A stretch of DNA of 64,000 nucleotides from Diphasiastrum complanatum. Lineage: Eukaryota; Streptophyta; Lycopodiopsida; Lycopodiales; Lycopodiaceae. How positions within the stretch are numbered: position 1 is the first letter of the stretch; every line of letters starts with the position of its first letter. Shown here one piece after another: positions 14,157 to 26,186 of this stretch. A model generated the notes under the pieces. It was not told where the DNA came from and searched no databases. It saw only the letters and a list, made by a program, of their open reading frames with translations. The stretch covers positions 72,305,706 through 72,369,705 of the forward strand of contig CM055097.1 in the NCBI GenBank assembly GCA_029204225.1. Direction: 5' to 3'. The translations under genes were made by a program, and so were the position numbers.

Positions 14157-14300
14157 TGTACGTGCACATTCATGTGGTGAAAGTGGAACTGAACCTGAAC
14201 AGCCTATTTTGGAAGAATCTTTTTTCAAATATTGTTACATACAGGCATTGAACACACTGTAAACATAATGACAGCACATGACTGCAAATATCTAAGAGCC
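13231..14300 (+). other. VPS2 3' untranslated and downstream region
   Basis: Follows the VPS2 stop codon and has no gene of its own. It is U-rich with plant-style TTGTA and TGTAA words, for example 13920-13950. The polyadenylation site cannot be fixed. A (CT)n run lies at 14114-14153. Confidence 0.45.
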
Positions 14301-16370
14301 ATTTGTACCTTAATAATGCAATTGACGTGCAACTATAGGCTTATAGTTGCGTGTTTTCTGCATATTGTACTTTTAGAAAAAATTTCCTATCTTTGACATC
14401 CATGATTTGAATCTTTTTGCGTGCACATTCTTTTTATACATTTTCGGAACATAATTTTTGTTTCCCTTCACAATAGCCCCTTTCCCAAAACAAAATTTTG
14501 AAGTAGATGTCCTATTTCTTTCACAGAATTTTCTACCTAGTTTTGATCAGTTCAGTACGGCTTCTAAAAAATGTGTTTTGGTGAGAGTTTGCTTTGACTA
14601 AACCTAATGTTTCTAGTGATTATCCCTCTCTGAAGAAGCTGATTTTACCCTCTTCTGCTCACATTTATTTGAAGTATGTGGATTGCATACAGTGTGAGAA
14701 CATAATTCAGGTAGGTGGATATGTTATTCTTTTTTGGGGAAGGCATTTTTTGAATCAGCATTCAATATTTTTCTAGGAAAAATTTGAATATTATCTGAAT
14801 CAGCAACCTAGAGAGTGCTTAATTTTACATGCCACCGAGGTTTTTTATGTGCTCATGGACAGGAAACATATCAAGCCACAATGGTTTACATTTACTTGCA
14901 TGTGTGCCACTATACTTTCATCATGCAAGTGCTTGCTATCTTATGGTGATTGTGATATATTTTGTTATTACAATTTTTGTAATTCATTTTTGTCTAGTGT
15001 TTGTTAATGGATTTATTAGTTTTTAGTTTTCCATAAAAATGTGTATGCTAGCTTCAAAGTTCAGTCTGAGCATTATTAAGTAATCTAAAGATTCTACTCT
15101 CCATGTAATTGTAATCTATTATGGCCCTAGGGATTTATCACTAATCAAAAAAGAAAATTGCAAAATAAAACAAAAAAAGACGTTCACATTCACAAAACTG
15201 TCAATTCAGTCACGTTCTGTTTTGAAATGAGTGTTCCGAAATGGAATGTACAACTATGCATTTAACACTAAAATTTAATCAATTGATTTTGAGCAAATTA
15301 TAGGCAAGATATGTTGTGTTGAGCATGTGATATTTGCTGAATTTATGTCAGGTCTCAATAATCACATTCCACATCTCTTCTCACTATATCACATAAGCTA
15401 CCAAGGAATTTAGGTGGATATTGTCACACACACACACACATGCACTCTTGTGAATTTGGGACCATGAGTTTTTTTAATCATGAACATGCTATGATGTGCC
15501 AGAAGCTGTTTGACAAAAAAAATTATGTTTCTAAATAAGTCTTGTAAAATATTAGCCTATATGTGATCATAAGCAACACATTCATTATTATATTTTAATA
15601 AAGAATTTCGCACACAAAGTTTCTCGTGTCAAGTAATGAAAGGTAGTGTTTGAAAAATAATACGGGCCTTTTGATAGAAAATCTTTGTCATATTGTCACA
15701 TATTAATAATATGCTACCATCTATTTAAATATTCAAGACAACAAATACTTCTTACACTAATCTAAAAAGTGGTAGACAATAACGACAAGCTACTAATGAC
15801 TAGGCATTTTGTATTGAGTGAAATATGGTATCTTAAAATATGGGTGTGCAATAGTATTGCATTTATATCTCTACTTAGACAAAATTATTCCATATAAAGT
15901 GTGGTGAACATAATTATTGAAAATACTTCAGTTTGGAGTTGTGTAGAGAAATATGACCATTCAAAGTTCCTTAGTTCAGGTGCTAGTTTCTATTGTTTGG
16001 ATGATATTGGATGTTCCTTATGTGAATGGTTTGGAGACTTTTGCCAAACCTTTGAGGGGTAGTACAAAAATTGGTGGACTATTATGCAACATCGATAGTA
16101 AATTAGTTGCATATAAGTTTATTGTCCAATAAGTACAAAGGAGCTTGATGCACACTTTTCTTTGAATGTGCGGTAATCTTCAATCAAATTTTCAACCTAG
16201 TTCATTTAATATGTTAAAAGGATAACTCATTTCTACTTATAACAAGAAGCTATGGTATACCACAAAGGCCTTGCCATGATGTGGCATTTTGAGATTTGTA
16301 AATATGTCACATCTTCTTGAAGTAGATGACCGATCACCTTTTGAAGAGTGAGGTCGAGCTATGTGGAGAT
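14301..16370. other. Intergenic DNA, no gene seen
   Basis: AT-rich sequence with no supported coding frame. Around 15205-15250 the words CACGTTCTGTTTTG and GTTCCGAAATGGAATG recall the intronic hAT-like elements, but no termini are visible. Confidence 0.5.
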
Positions 16371-16372
16371 CA

Positions 16373-16879
16373 TCACCACAAAGTGTTCATTGGAAGAGAA
16401 GAAAGCAAGGTCATAACAACATCATCATCTTGAATACCACATCCTACAACTGATAACTGATCCAATAAATATTTGAAGTTGTTGATGTGAGAAGTGATGG
16501 TAGTAGAATCAAACATGCTAAGAGTAAAGAACTTCTTTCTAAGATGTAATCTAGTGGTTACATCATGAGTCTCATAGAGATTTGATAACAAATCTAATGC
16601 ATCCTTAGAGGTTTTTCATGTGGTAACGTGAGATATTTGGGAGTCGGCCAGATTGAGTGTGATACATACTCAGGCCTTCTGATCTTTGATCTTTCATGCC
16701 TTTGCTTGATCACCATCTTCTGGTTTCAGGTCAAAACCTTCTACTACATCCCAAAGATCTCTATCTATCAACATCATCCTGAGTTTTAACTTCCAAATGT
16801 AGAAGTTAGATTCATTGAACTTGTCAATGATTCTAGCTTCGTTGGATGATATAGACGAAGAGCTACCAATATGAGACAT
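16373..16879 (-). pseudogene. copia gag fragment (UBN2-like)
   Basis: Two adjacent frames on the minus strand (16694-16879 and 16373-16591) together form the N-terminal half of a copia gag capsid protein. The first starts MSHIGSSSS and contains FNESNFYIWKLKLRMML and DLWDVVEG. The second has ARLHLRKKF-like TRLHLRKKFFTLSM and VVMTLLSSLP, typical of plant copia gag. Stops or frame breaks separate them, and the element ends abruptly near 16370, without nucleocapsid, protease or pol. A primer-binding site and LTR lie directly upstream (16933-17104). Confidence 0.8.
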
Positions 16880-16932
16880 GTTAACAATGATACAAATAGA
16901 ACAAACTTAATCTCTCGGTTTATTTGAGCTAC

Positions 16933-16944
16933 GCTCTGATACCA
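16933..16944 (-). other. Primer-binding site, tRNA-iMet type
   Basis: The complement reads TGGTATCAGAGC, matching the 3' end of plant initiator-Met tRNA, the usual primer for copia minus-strand synthesis. It lies six bases inside the LTR edge at 16951. Confidence 0.85.
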
Positions 16945-16950
16945 ATCTGA

Positions 16951-17104
16951 TGGGGCAAGGGAGTATAGAGAACGTGAACGGAGAAGAGAGCAAAAATATT
17001 TGCGGAACAGTTTTCCCATTACAATGGGCTGCTAGATGCAAAAATAATCTAATAGAATGTTTATGCTAAGTATAACCATAGCCTAAATGTTTTGTTGCCC
17101 AACA
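16951..17104 (-). repeat. Short 5' LTR of the 16.4-kb copia remnant
   Basis: On the minus strand the segment starts TGTTGGGCAACAAAAC and ends CCTTGCCCCA, giving TG...CA ends and a length of 154 bp. It stands directly before the primer-binding site. This is short for a copia LTR and in the size range of TRIM-like elements. The outer boundary is inferred from the ends only, because the second LTR is absent. Confidence 0.5.
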
Positions 17105-19965
17105 AGATCTTATAAATTAGTTCATACTCACAAAAATACAAAAATGAGTACAGTCCACCGAAGAGATTAGAAATGGTTTGTGTGTGGTATTATTGAAAAA
17201 TGGATTTAGTCAGAAGTTTAGTTCCGAAATAGATTGAAAGAGCAGTATGACAACATAAGTTCCTCAGGCGTCAAAGACAGCCATCGTCTGATCAGAAATT
17301 GAGGAGTCGTAGATGTTCGTGTTCTAATCAGAGTGAGTGAACAATTGTTATCAAACAGCAATGAAGTGCATTCAAATTACAACAAGCATTCATCTACGTT
17401 TATACACAGATAGAAAAGCATGTTGTTGCTATATTACACTGAATCACAACAAAATAATAGTTACAACTAAAATGACGACGTAACTGGGAGGCTCAAAATC
17501 ATTCGTCTCATGGGCAGAGCATCACGTAGAGTGTGCTTGGATGATCCATTTATAGAATTCATCCATGTATCAATTATAGTAAATATTTGTCACCTAATTA
17601 GGTAAGCCATTGTACTTGGAAGTATTTGGCTTGTGTGACAACTATACATGGTCAACTTGTAGGGAATGTTGACGTGAACAAGGACGCTGCAAATCTTTCA
17701 CTTTGCATTTTACGTGAAGTGACTTTCTCTCACTTCGCAAATATAAAGGAAATGCATGGTGTTGGAAGTAAATCTTGTTTGCGTTGGCTAGATCTACTCA
17801 CGATGTGGTGTAGTATAGAGAGGATCATCCACCTTTTAAGTTCCTACCAAAAGCTTCAAACGAAAATAGTTAATGAAAATAAATGCACTAAGGATTGCCC
17901 AACTAGTGCCCAAAATGAAACTATTTTAAAACGATAGGTAACCAATCCTTGCTAAGGCTTATCCAACAGGCAAGGTTTCTAAACTAGATCCTAAATCAAC
18001 ACCCACAAGGGAAATGGAATGATAGGTTGTGGCTAACTAATAATCAATCAAATAAATACATGCCACAATACAAACCGATTTCTCTCAAGCTATGCACCTT
18101 CCCAAAGGGAACACAAATGAAATAGGGAGATAGTCTAAAAAATAGAGAGCTTGATAGCTTAATCTCAAAAGTGTCATTTACATTGCAAATACCGCTCCTT
18201 TTATGGCAAGGAGAGTCTTCCATAAGTATCCACTAACTTATGGGATTAACTTACTTCTAGCCTTTCTAGAACTTCTAACTTAGGACTTAGAACTTCAAAA
18301 AGTTTCTAACTTAAGACAAAAGTTTTCTAATCTTAAGTTTCTTAAGTCTAAGTTCTCAATCTAAGTTTAAGTTATTTTATTATTTTAAGCTTCTACTCAT
18401 GGACTTACAAAATGTTGGAGAAAGAGGGTGTGTGAGAGAGAAAACGAAAATAGCTCGAAAAGAAACGAACACGAATGGAAACGAACTCAAAACTCAAAAA
18501 AGAAAAGAACTCGAACGGAAAGTGTTCGTGCGCAGCGGAATGAGCTATCTCACTCTTTCCCTGGGCATGACTACGCCTATTAGACTCAAACAGAACATTT
18601 GTGATAGAAATCGCATTTGATCTGATTACATAGCCAAACATTAAGCAACAAAACATCAGAAAGATAATTTGTTGCGAATAGCTAGACAAATTATCAGTCG
18701 CAAATTAGTCGCAAAAGGCTAGACTGAGCTCGCGACTGACAATCAGTCGCGAAGAACAAACTACCAGATTAAGCAATAAGAGAGTCAGATAGAATGTAGA
18801 AAAGCATAGCAATATTGACACAAATCTGAACGCAGAACAAACAGGGTTGTAATCAGATTAAGTATATGGAAATATACATGTCCGTTGGATTATTCTCCTT
18901 CTTACCAATCGACTAATTGGTTTTAATCTTTAACCATTGTTAATCCAATTTTGCAGATTTTCTCGTGTCTTTACACAGTCTGCAGAATTACATGGAGTTT
19001 ACGACAATATCACATTTTTCACCAGACAGAAATCTCGTATAAAAACATAGTATCGCATTTTTCACTTTTCAGAAGAACCTCAAATGTTAAGGAAAATGAC
19101 TCTCGCAAAGTGTGCGACAACCCTAGATGAGATTTAAGGGCACCTTCTTCTGTTTCGTATTTTTTGCGAAAAATCCGGCAGTGTTGCTTGTGGCTGTTTT
19201 AGTTCATTTCTGTAGAGCTACAATTATGGTTCATTTATGCAGACAGAATGTTTACGTCCAATTTCACCGCTTATCAACAATCAATGACAAAGACTAGATG
19301 GATGCCAACTGATCACCAGCTACCTCGCGGGTGATCCAACTGGCGATGCAATTGACAACCTAATTTCTTAGTATAAATAGGTGTTCATATTCATACAGTT
19401 TAATAATCTGAAATTATATGATTATCAAGATTATTAGAAGTTTTGAATAGTTAGCTCTCTCTATCTCAAGCCTACGAGCTTGAACACTCCTGAGCATTCT
19501 AGCTCACTTCTTAGAGTTATTTTAGATATTGCTATTGCGCCATTGCTTATCAGCATTGCGCTTGATTTATTCTGTTTTGTAGAGCAAGGCCACTTAATAA
19601 AGGTTGGTTAAGATCATCTTTATTAATCGTACACAGTGTTCAATCTGTCAAGTGCATTCATATGAAGGGTGATTCCTGGTTATCCTGTTCATATACTTTT
19701 GGGATGAGATAATCACACATAACTTCATATATACAAAATTTGTGCACACTCAAAATACCAATAGAAAGGAGAAAAATAAAGATGTGCAGGTGTTTTGACC
19801 TTTGGCTGGCATAGAAGAGCAATGCTCGGACAGAAGGTCATACATGACTTAAAACTTATAAGGGAAATTCTTTTCCCGGTTCAACAATATACCCTTTTTG
19901 TGAATGATTGCCCAATTAACAAAAATTCACAAGCTCTATTATCAAAATCAAGGATTATGTCTAAA
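17105..19965. other. Intergenic DNA with a possible LTR-like segment
   Basis: No supported gene. A segment near 19340-19640 has TATAAATA (about 19373), then TTAGATATTG and GCTTATCAGCATTGCGCTT. A similar order (TATAAATA, TTAGATATTG, GCTTATCAGCGTGCTT) occurs at 36740-36940, so both may be LTRs of one family. Around 18670-18760 the word AGTCGC recurs several times. Confidence 0.4.
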
Positions 19966-21848
19966 CTACCTTATCCTCAAAATCTGTACATGTGCTTTAA
20001 CTGGTCGGTGATCTGAGGTCTTTAGTGTATCAATAGAGTCATAAGCTTGAACCTGTGCCCTGATGCTGCTTTTATACTTTACCTTTAACAGTATCCTGTC
20101 GGTCCATGATGGTACTCTTTCCTGTGATGAATGAAGAAAGTTATATTAAAATCCCCTAAACCAGAAACAAATCTCCTGCATCGTACCGAAGTGTTTACCT
20201 TGGAAATTTAGACTTTTTACGAGATAGCTTAATGTACGCGTGAAAAAATAAATTGAAGTATTTTACTTTTGAAGTTTAGTGGTGGCTGCCAATTTCCAAA
20301 CAAGAAAAAATGTAGAATATTGTCAATCAGTGATACCAACCTTTGTACTGGTGTCATAATCATCAGTTCCAACATCGTACTTGTATGTTGGCCTAAATGA
20401 GAGAGGTCCTTCTTTGAATCCACTAAATATTCGACCTTTTCGAAATTCCCTTGACAATTGATCTTTTTCCCACAAGAACTACAACAGCAAACCATCAATT
20501 AAAAACTGGCAATCAAGCTAGCAGTAATTAGGAATCTAGGTGTGGAAACTCAAAAGTAAGTAACTACTCTGGTTGTTACCTTTTCAAGGTTGTGTTTGAT
20601 AAGTAGCCCAACTGAGTTCCTGTTTTCCTCTACTCGATAGTTAAGGTCCCCCATCCAGATGACAGCATCGTATTTCTCCACCGCACTGGTAGGATAAGCC
20701 TGTTCTTTGGAGTCATTTGCAAGCACTGCAGTATTTTGTATGCAAGAGCATCCTACAGAAGTAGGCTTGAAAAGGTTGTCATAAATGCGTACATACTGTG
20801 CATTTCTCTCCACTAAATTGCTCTCATGAGCTGCACTGGAACATCAGCTTGTCGTAAGTATTTTCTTGCAGGAAAGATCATAAAGACGTACAGCTGTTAC
20901 TTGAAAAAAAATTTCAATTTCAATAAACACAAATCTGCAAATTCCAACAAGAGATGTAGTGATAAATGGAAGATAAGCTCGTAGTATCCAAGGTCACCAG
21001 TGCTCAGAGAAGTTAATGCTTTAAAAAGGGGACTGCAGAATTAACATTGATATAGTTGGCTGGCTATGCCTTGTCAAATCAGATAGAAATGGACCAAACT
21101 CTAGCATGAAACGGTCAATTCACAGGTATCCCCAACTGAAATTATCATAAAAAAGCAGAAATCTCTAACCAGACTAATATTTTGGACAAAACAAATGATC
21201 CAGCGACCAGCAGCAAGCAAAAGCATAAAACAAAGAGCTATGCTTTCAGTATCAAGTACACATGTTTTTCAGTTGATTGAGAGTTTGGATTGACTGCCAC
21301 AGTTTGAAGAAGTTTGCACAAACTGCAGTACCCTTGAAGAAGTTTCCACAAAATGCATTACAAACATAAAGACATTAAACATATACAATCAATTGACGGC
21401 ACGTACAGGCTACAGCATACAGGTCATAGAAAGAAGTTTCAGAATATGTTCCTTGTTAATCACATTAATCGCAGTAAAAATTATCAGATGCAAAGGCTGC
21501 TCAAAGTTTCTGTAAAGTGAAAAGAAGAACGGCTAAAACTAGCAAAAGGTTGGATAGTGATTATATATGCATACATTTGATTTGACATAGTTATTGATTT
21601 GTGAAGTTCAACCTCTAGCCTCTGCAGGTTCCTAGAATCTTAAAGAAGCTAAAAAATGTTCACTATTATGGCCAAAGTGTACTTACGAGCAAGATGGCAC
21701 GCGACGAATAATAAAGACGTATATCTGAATCTCAATGCCACTGCAACGGCACCTTTTTGACGACCAACGACTCCGCCAAAACCTCCAACTCCAACCCTGT
21801 CGACCCTTTTGTCTGCATGCATGAACATGTACACTTCAAGTTTGTCAG

Positions 21849-21928
<80 letters not shown>

Positions 21929-23894
21929 CAGGGGTGTACCACACAAATCCTACTGACTTCTTAGTGTCTTAAAATCTATATTTCCAGATGTTTTTCAGAA
22001 GTCACTTGCAACTGAAACAGTTATATGTTATGGGGGATAGTGGATAATGTGCATGGGATAAATTTTTAATTTTCTTTGAGTCTGAGCTCTCAGAGTGTGC
22101 ATCATGTTAAATGAAAAAAGGGAAAGAGAAAAAAAGATAAGAAACAAAATGAAATGTTTTAAGAATGACCAGCAGAAGACCTAACAGGATCTATTGGACA
22201 ACCAAGAATGATTACAGTCATTTTTTTCCGTGCAGCTCTGTATAGCTACTGCGCGTACATAAAAACTCTTACGAATTCTGTCAAACCATTTAAATAGAAT
22301 TTAACTATTGAACAATGCTGCTGGGAGTTTCAATCTTACAGCCTAATAAATCAATTTACCTAGTTGAGTTGAATACTGTGTAAATCTCTAGCTGGTCCCC
22401 GGTCTTACCTTTCGCAGTGATAATCTTTTATGTTCATATTGCATGAAATGAAATCATAGATACTTTGATCAAGAGAAGATGCAATTCTATAATGTACAAG
22501 AATCTCTTAAGTGACCAGAAGGATTCGTGAAAGTGGACTTTACCCGAAATAAATGGCTGGAGACATTTTTTGGCGAAGATGAAGAGTTGCAAAGATAGCA
22601 TTGTAGACGTTGCTATAAGACTGTCACATGCTTCAGATTCTCAGAAATATAGTACACAGTACAGAGGTCAGCTAAAAAGACAAATAACGCAAATGCATTA
22701 ATATTGTTAAAGATCCATACCATCTAGACCAGTAAACTAAGCTAATTTTTTGGACTCGGAAAATTTACAAAGGAGAATCAGCACTGTACAAATCTCAGAG
22801 CATGAATTGCAAAAACTGCAAAATCTACATCACCAGCAGGCTCAAGAAAAGGGTCTGTAAATAACCTGTACGTGTCGCCCAAGCCATCTAAGAGGAAAGG
22901 CTCGATGAAGGAATTTGGAGCTTCTTGAAGACCCACGACGTAGAAATCGAACCCTCCGTTACCACAGTCAATAAGCTGTGCAAGGTTAGTGCAAGGTAAC
23001 TGCCGAAGCCAAGACAAAAAAAATCCGTTAGAATTCATTGAACCATCATTGTATGAAAAACAATTTACAAACACTTTTCCCTCTTATCTATACAAAAGCA
23101 GCTTATTATAGAGCCATTGCAGCGTCATAGAGTTGTACGGATAAAATTGGATCAGAATTCTCGTAAGTGAAAGAAAACAAAATTATACAGAAAATAGGAA
23201 CATTTGCGCAGTCTAGTCTTTTTCGCTTGCCAAAATAATAATTTTTAAGGCAATACGCAATGGCAATCCGTTGAAGTAGATTTGTGCTCTAAACCACAGC
23301 AAATAGACGACTCACCTTGCCATTCATGTTCCATGTAACAGCATAAATGCGAAGGCTGGTTGTCGTATCTGCTCCCTCCAAAATGTATTGCGATTGCCTT
23401 TCCTCGGTGCAAACATTTGCGGGATCCCAATGTACCTCGAGTTGTTTACCAACATCGTGTCTAAACAAACCTTCATGCGTTCGTTTGAAGAGTCGTAAAG
23501 TTGGACGTTCCTGCGCAACCATTCCGTTTGACTTTTGCCTTGTGACTTGCAACTTACACTTATTATATTGCTGTTCTTTGATGGTAGTCAGCAGCTTCTC
23601 CTCTAAAGGAGAGCTTACTAATCTGATCGTTTCGCCGTTCCTTCGGATACTGAAGAGCTGCTGGCCCTGGTAGTCCAAAGTCTCCTTTCTATCTTCAATA
23701 AAAACTTTTTCTGGCCGGCTTCCTGTCCATGTAAGTTTCAGTTTCTTCCACAAGAACATTCCGATCTGGCTTCGATTTCTAATCAGCGATGCTCTTGTGA
23801 AAAAATGTGTCTGATACGAGTAATCGGCTATTGTTTCGCTTATGCGATCGTAGTAATGTAAGCTGCTTGCAGACTTGCTCTCTATTTCCAGCAT
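19966..23894 (-). CDS. Inositol polyphosphate 5-phosphatase, six recognised exons
   Basis: Encodes a Mg-dependent enzyme removing the 5-phosphate of inositol phosphates or phosphoinositides. Exons in order of translation: 23894-23316, 22999-22790, 21812-21687, 20830-20580, 20478-20341, 20121-19966. Catalytic boxes are all present: TWNMNGK ending exon 1, VVGLQEAPN in exon 2, GGFGGVVGRQKGAVAV and FVACHL in exon 3, ERNAQYVRIY and IWMGDLNYRVE in exon 4, FRPTYKYDVG in exon 5, RVPSWTDRIL and TSDHRPV in exon 6. An in-frame TGA lies shortly upstream of the ATG. Splice phases agree except between exons 2 and 3, where exon 2 ends in phase 0 and exon 3 needs one more base, so a micro-exon or non-canonical donor is likely. 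The protein is about 490 residues. The first about 185 residues precede the catalytic domain and match no domain I recognise. I assign the family but not the isoform. Confidence 0.88.
21853..21927. repeat. (CT)n(CA)n microsatellite in 5-phosphatase intron 2
   Basis: A compound dinucleotide run. On the gene strand it lies only about 40 bp upstream of the exon 3 acceptor (21813), where the branch point and pyrimidine tract are expected. Confidence 0.95.
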
Positions 23895-24661
23895 TAGACT
23901 GGTGAAATTTCACACTTCACCACCGGGACGCAAATTGATCCTCTGCTGACATAAAGGTAACTGTCACTGACATGCAGCCTGGTATCAATCACAACCTTAT
24001 TCCGTAAAAGCTCTGGTTGAACAACGTTAACCTCAGAAACTCATCTAATGTGTTTAAGCAAAAGGATACTACATAACTTTAAGCAAAAGAAAAGTACTTT
24101 GTACCAGAGCTCCAGCGAGCAATAAATTATTTCCAAGCAGACTAGCTGTGCCAGCTTGGAGCATTTGGATCAAACACACTCCATAAAACATTATAAAAAT
24201 CACGGCACCTACTCATTAAAGGAGATTAATTTTGAATATGTTACTAAGCATTGTTTACACTGCAAATCTACAACGTACCCAACAACCTAAAATTAGATAT
24301 TAAATAAAATATCTTTCAGAGACCAGCCAATTCTTACTTGCCATGTATTAAACTGATGTCGTTTACAAATTGCATCAGTTAAGTTGCTCATTGATCATGA
24401 TCCCAACTTGATGTCAAGTGTATGCATAAAAATTCCAGAGAGGGAAGAAATGGACTTAAACGCGTGTGCGAATTCGAAGCATCTTTTAGAATATTATTAC
24501 TCCTCATCCCGTTCAAAATTGGTGCTAATCGATTAAAATAGGAGAAATTGGACGTTTAGATAGATGCTTTGCAAGACCATCTCCCAGAGTCCCATGTTTA
24601 GATTTCCAGATAGCATCCAGGAAAGAAGTCGTTGATTACTTCTGACCCAATCTCCACTCAT
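23895..24661. other. Upstream region of the 5-phosphatase gene
   Basis: No gene is visible. It should hold the leader and proximal promoter of the minus-strand 5-phosphatase, but no convincing TATA box could be assigned. Confidence 0.4.
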
Positions 24662-24943
24662 GCACTTTCTTCTAAAACAGCTATCAATCTGGCATCAAAG
24701 TTGGCATGAACTTGTTGCACGAGCGTACTCAAAGCTTTCAATCAACAACGATCTGAGCACAGCTAAACGCTTAAAAGTTATTGCTAGTCCCCACGAATCT
24801 CAAGCACTTTCTTCTAAAACAGCTAATAACTGAAGAACATCTGGCATCCAAGTTGGCATGAAGTTGTTGCACGAGCGTACTCAAATTACCTTTCAATCAA
24901 CAACGATCTGAGCACTAAACGCTTAAAAGTTATTGCTAGTCCC
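24662..24943. repeat. Tandem duplication of 142 bp upstream of the 5-phosphatase
   Basis: Copy 1 starts GCACTTTCTTCTAAAACAGCT at 24662 and copy 2 starts the same at 24804. Both contain GTTGCACGAGCGTACTCAAA and TCAATCAACAACGATCTGAGCA, and end TTATTGCTAGTCCC. A few small indels separate the copies, so the duplication is fairly recent. Confidence 0.9.
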
Positions 24944-25084
24944 TAATGCCCCGTAATAAAGGACTTGACGCATGCAGGTGATGCCGGAAAACACATGTCC
25001 AAATCAAATACTACTACGGGTCAAAAATTTGGAGAAAAAGCACAATGACATGCCGTGCGTATAAATGGTTATAACATATAAATA

Positions 25085-25680
25085 GAGGTTGAGATATCTG
25101 AAGTAGAGGCAATTGTCAAGTGACAAGAGAGGGAAACTGGGAAAGGAAGAGCTGCATTCAAGAAGTTTTAAGAGCTGCAGAAAAACATCACCTATAAATA
25201 GTCCAGATACAGAAGAACATAATTAGTGTGCCTTCGGCCCATCTTTGTGCTTGACATAGCTTGTTTTTGCTAACAAAATGAAACGTTTAAAACATTAACT
25301 TAAGTGTAAGAAGCGCTACACTTAGATAGAACTGATAAATTGGCAGAATTATATTATAGAGCTATACGTGTATATAAATCATAGATTGGCAGATTATAGT
25401 CGTAGCAGAATAGCAGTGGGATCTGAAATAGATGCAATCATCACGCCACAAGAAAAGCAAAGAAAGAGCTGCAATTAAAAATCTTTTAACAGCTATAACG
25501 CATCACCTAGGAACAGAGAAAATATAGTATAATATAGTGTGTTTTCCCGTCTATCTTTGTGCTTTGCAAGTTACAAGTCGTGCTTGGAAACAGAACGAAT
25601 TATTTAACACAAGTAACAACAAAGAGAGTACAATACTTGTATACGAATTATAGATTGGCAGATTATAGATAACGCCATAC
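25085..25680. repeat. Diverged direct duplication, about 0.3-kb units
   Basis: Two parallel blocks share AAAGAGCTGCA-TT, a TTTTAA-AGCT element, CATCACCTA, ATCTTTGTGCTT and ATAGATTGGCAGATTATAG. The first runs from about 25140 and the second from about 25460. Both lie between the 5-phosphatase and the frame at 25706. Confidence 0.65.
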
Positions 25681-25705
25681 TAAACTAGAAGGCAAAGAAG
25701 ATGAG

Positions 25706-25915
25706 ATGGAGATGGAAGTGGGGAAGAACGCCATGAACGATGATGATGATGATGGTTGTGTCGTTCAGCTGGCAGGCATTTCTGACGATCCACCTCGAAA
25801 GCGGCAAAAAAAGCACTTTGATATATGTCCTCTCACACATACAAAACGGGAAAATCCAGATTCCAGAGCTGTATCTGTATTTTTGCCAAAAATGGCAAGT
25901 AAAAGCATGCAATAA
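25706..25915 (+). CDS. Hypothetical 69-residue frame with basic cluster
   Basis: An ATG-initiated frame reads MEMEVGKNAM, then a run of aspartates from a GAT repeat, then DDPPRKRQKKHFD, which resembles a nuclear localisation signal, and ends MASKSMQ. A possible splice donor (GCAAGTAAAA) lies near the end, so it might be a first exon. No homology is recognised and the GAT repeat could produce such a frame by chance. Treat as doubtful. Confidence 0.2.
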   Translation: MEMEVGKNAMNDDDDDGCVVQLAGISDDPPRKRQKKHFDICPLTHTKRENPDSRAVSVFLPKMASKSMQ

Positions 25916-26186
25916 ACACAAGGTGATCCTACGCTAAATTGCACATATTGTGGAAAAAATTAATACTTGGAGAAAACTTAATTGAACCACCCTCAAATGA
26001 ACATGAATGAACTAGATCCATTGAATCATAAACCAGAAAACTTAAAAGCATCCTCAACAGAGGCAAAGCCACCTGCCCATCTAAATCCCATTTGTAACAA
26101 GGACAATATATTACTCACTCGGTATACCCATAATTATATTAGGCTAAAAATTTGTTTGGAAAGCTATCTTGGAATTGATCAGCCAA

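Noticed and set aside
20053-20082. Possible 30-bp intron in the last 5-phosphatase exon
   Set aside because: GT and AG occur, but 30 bp is too short for a plant intron, and reading through keeps the frame and gives a normal WTDR-to-SDHRPV spacing.
23347-23673. Plus-strand 108-residue frame
   Set aside because: Antisense shadow of 5-phosphatase exon 1, without any domain.
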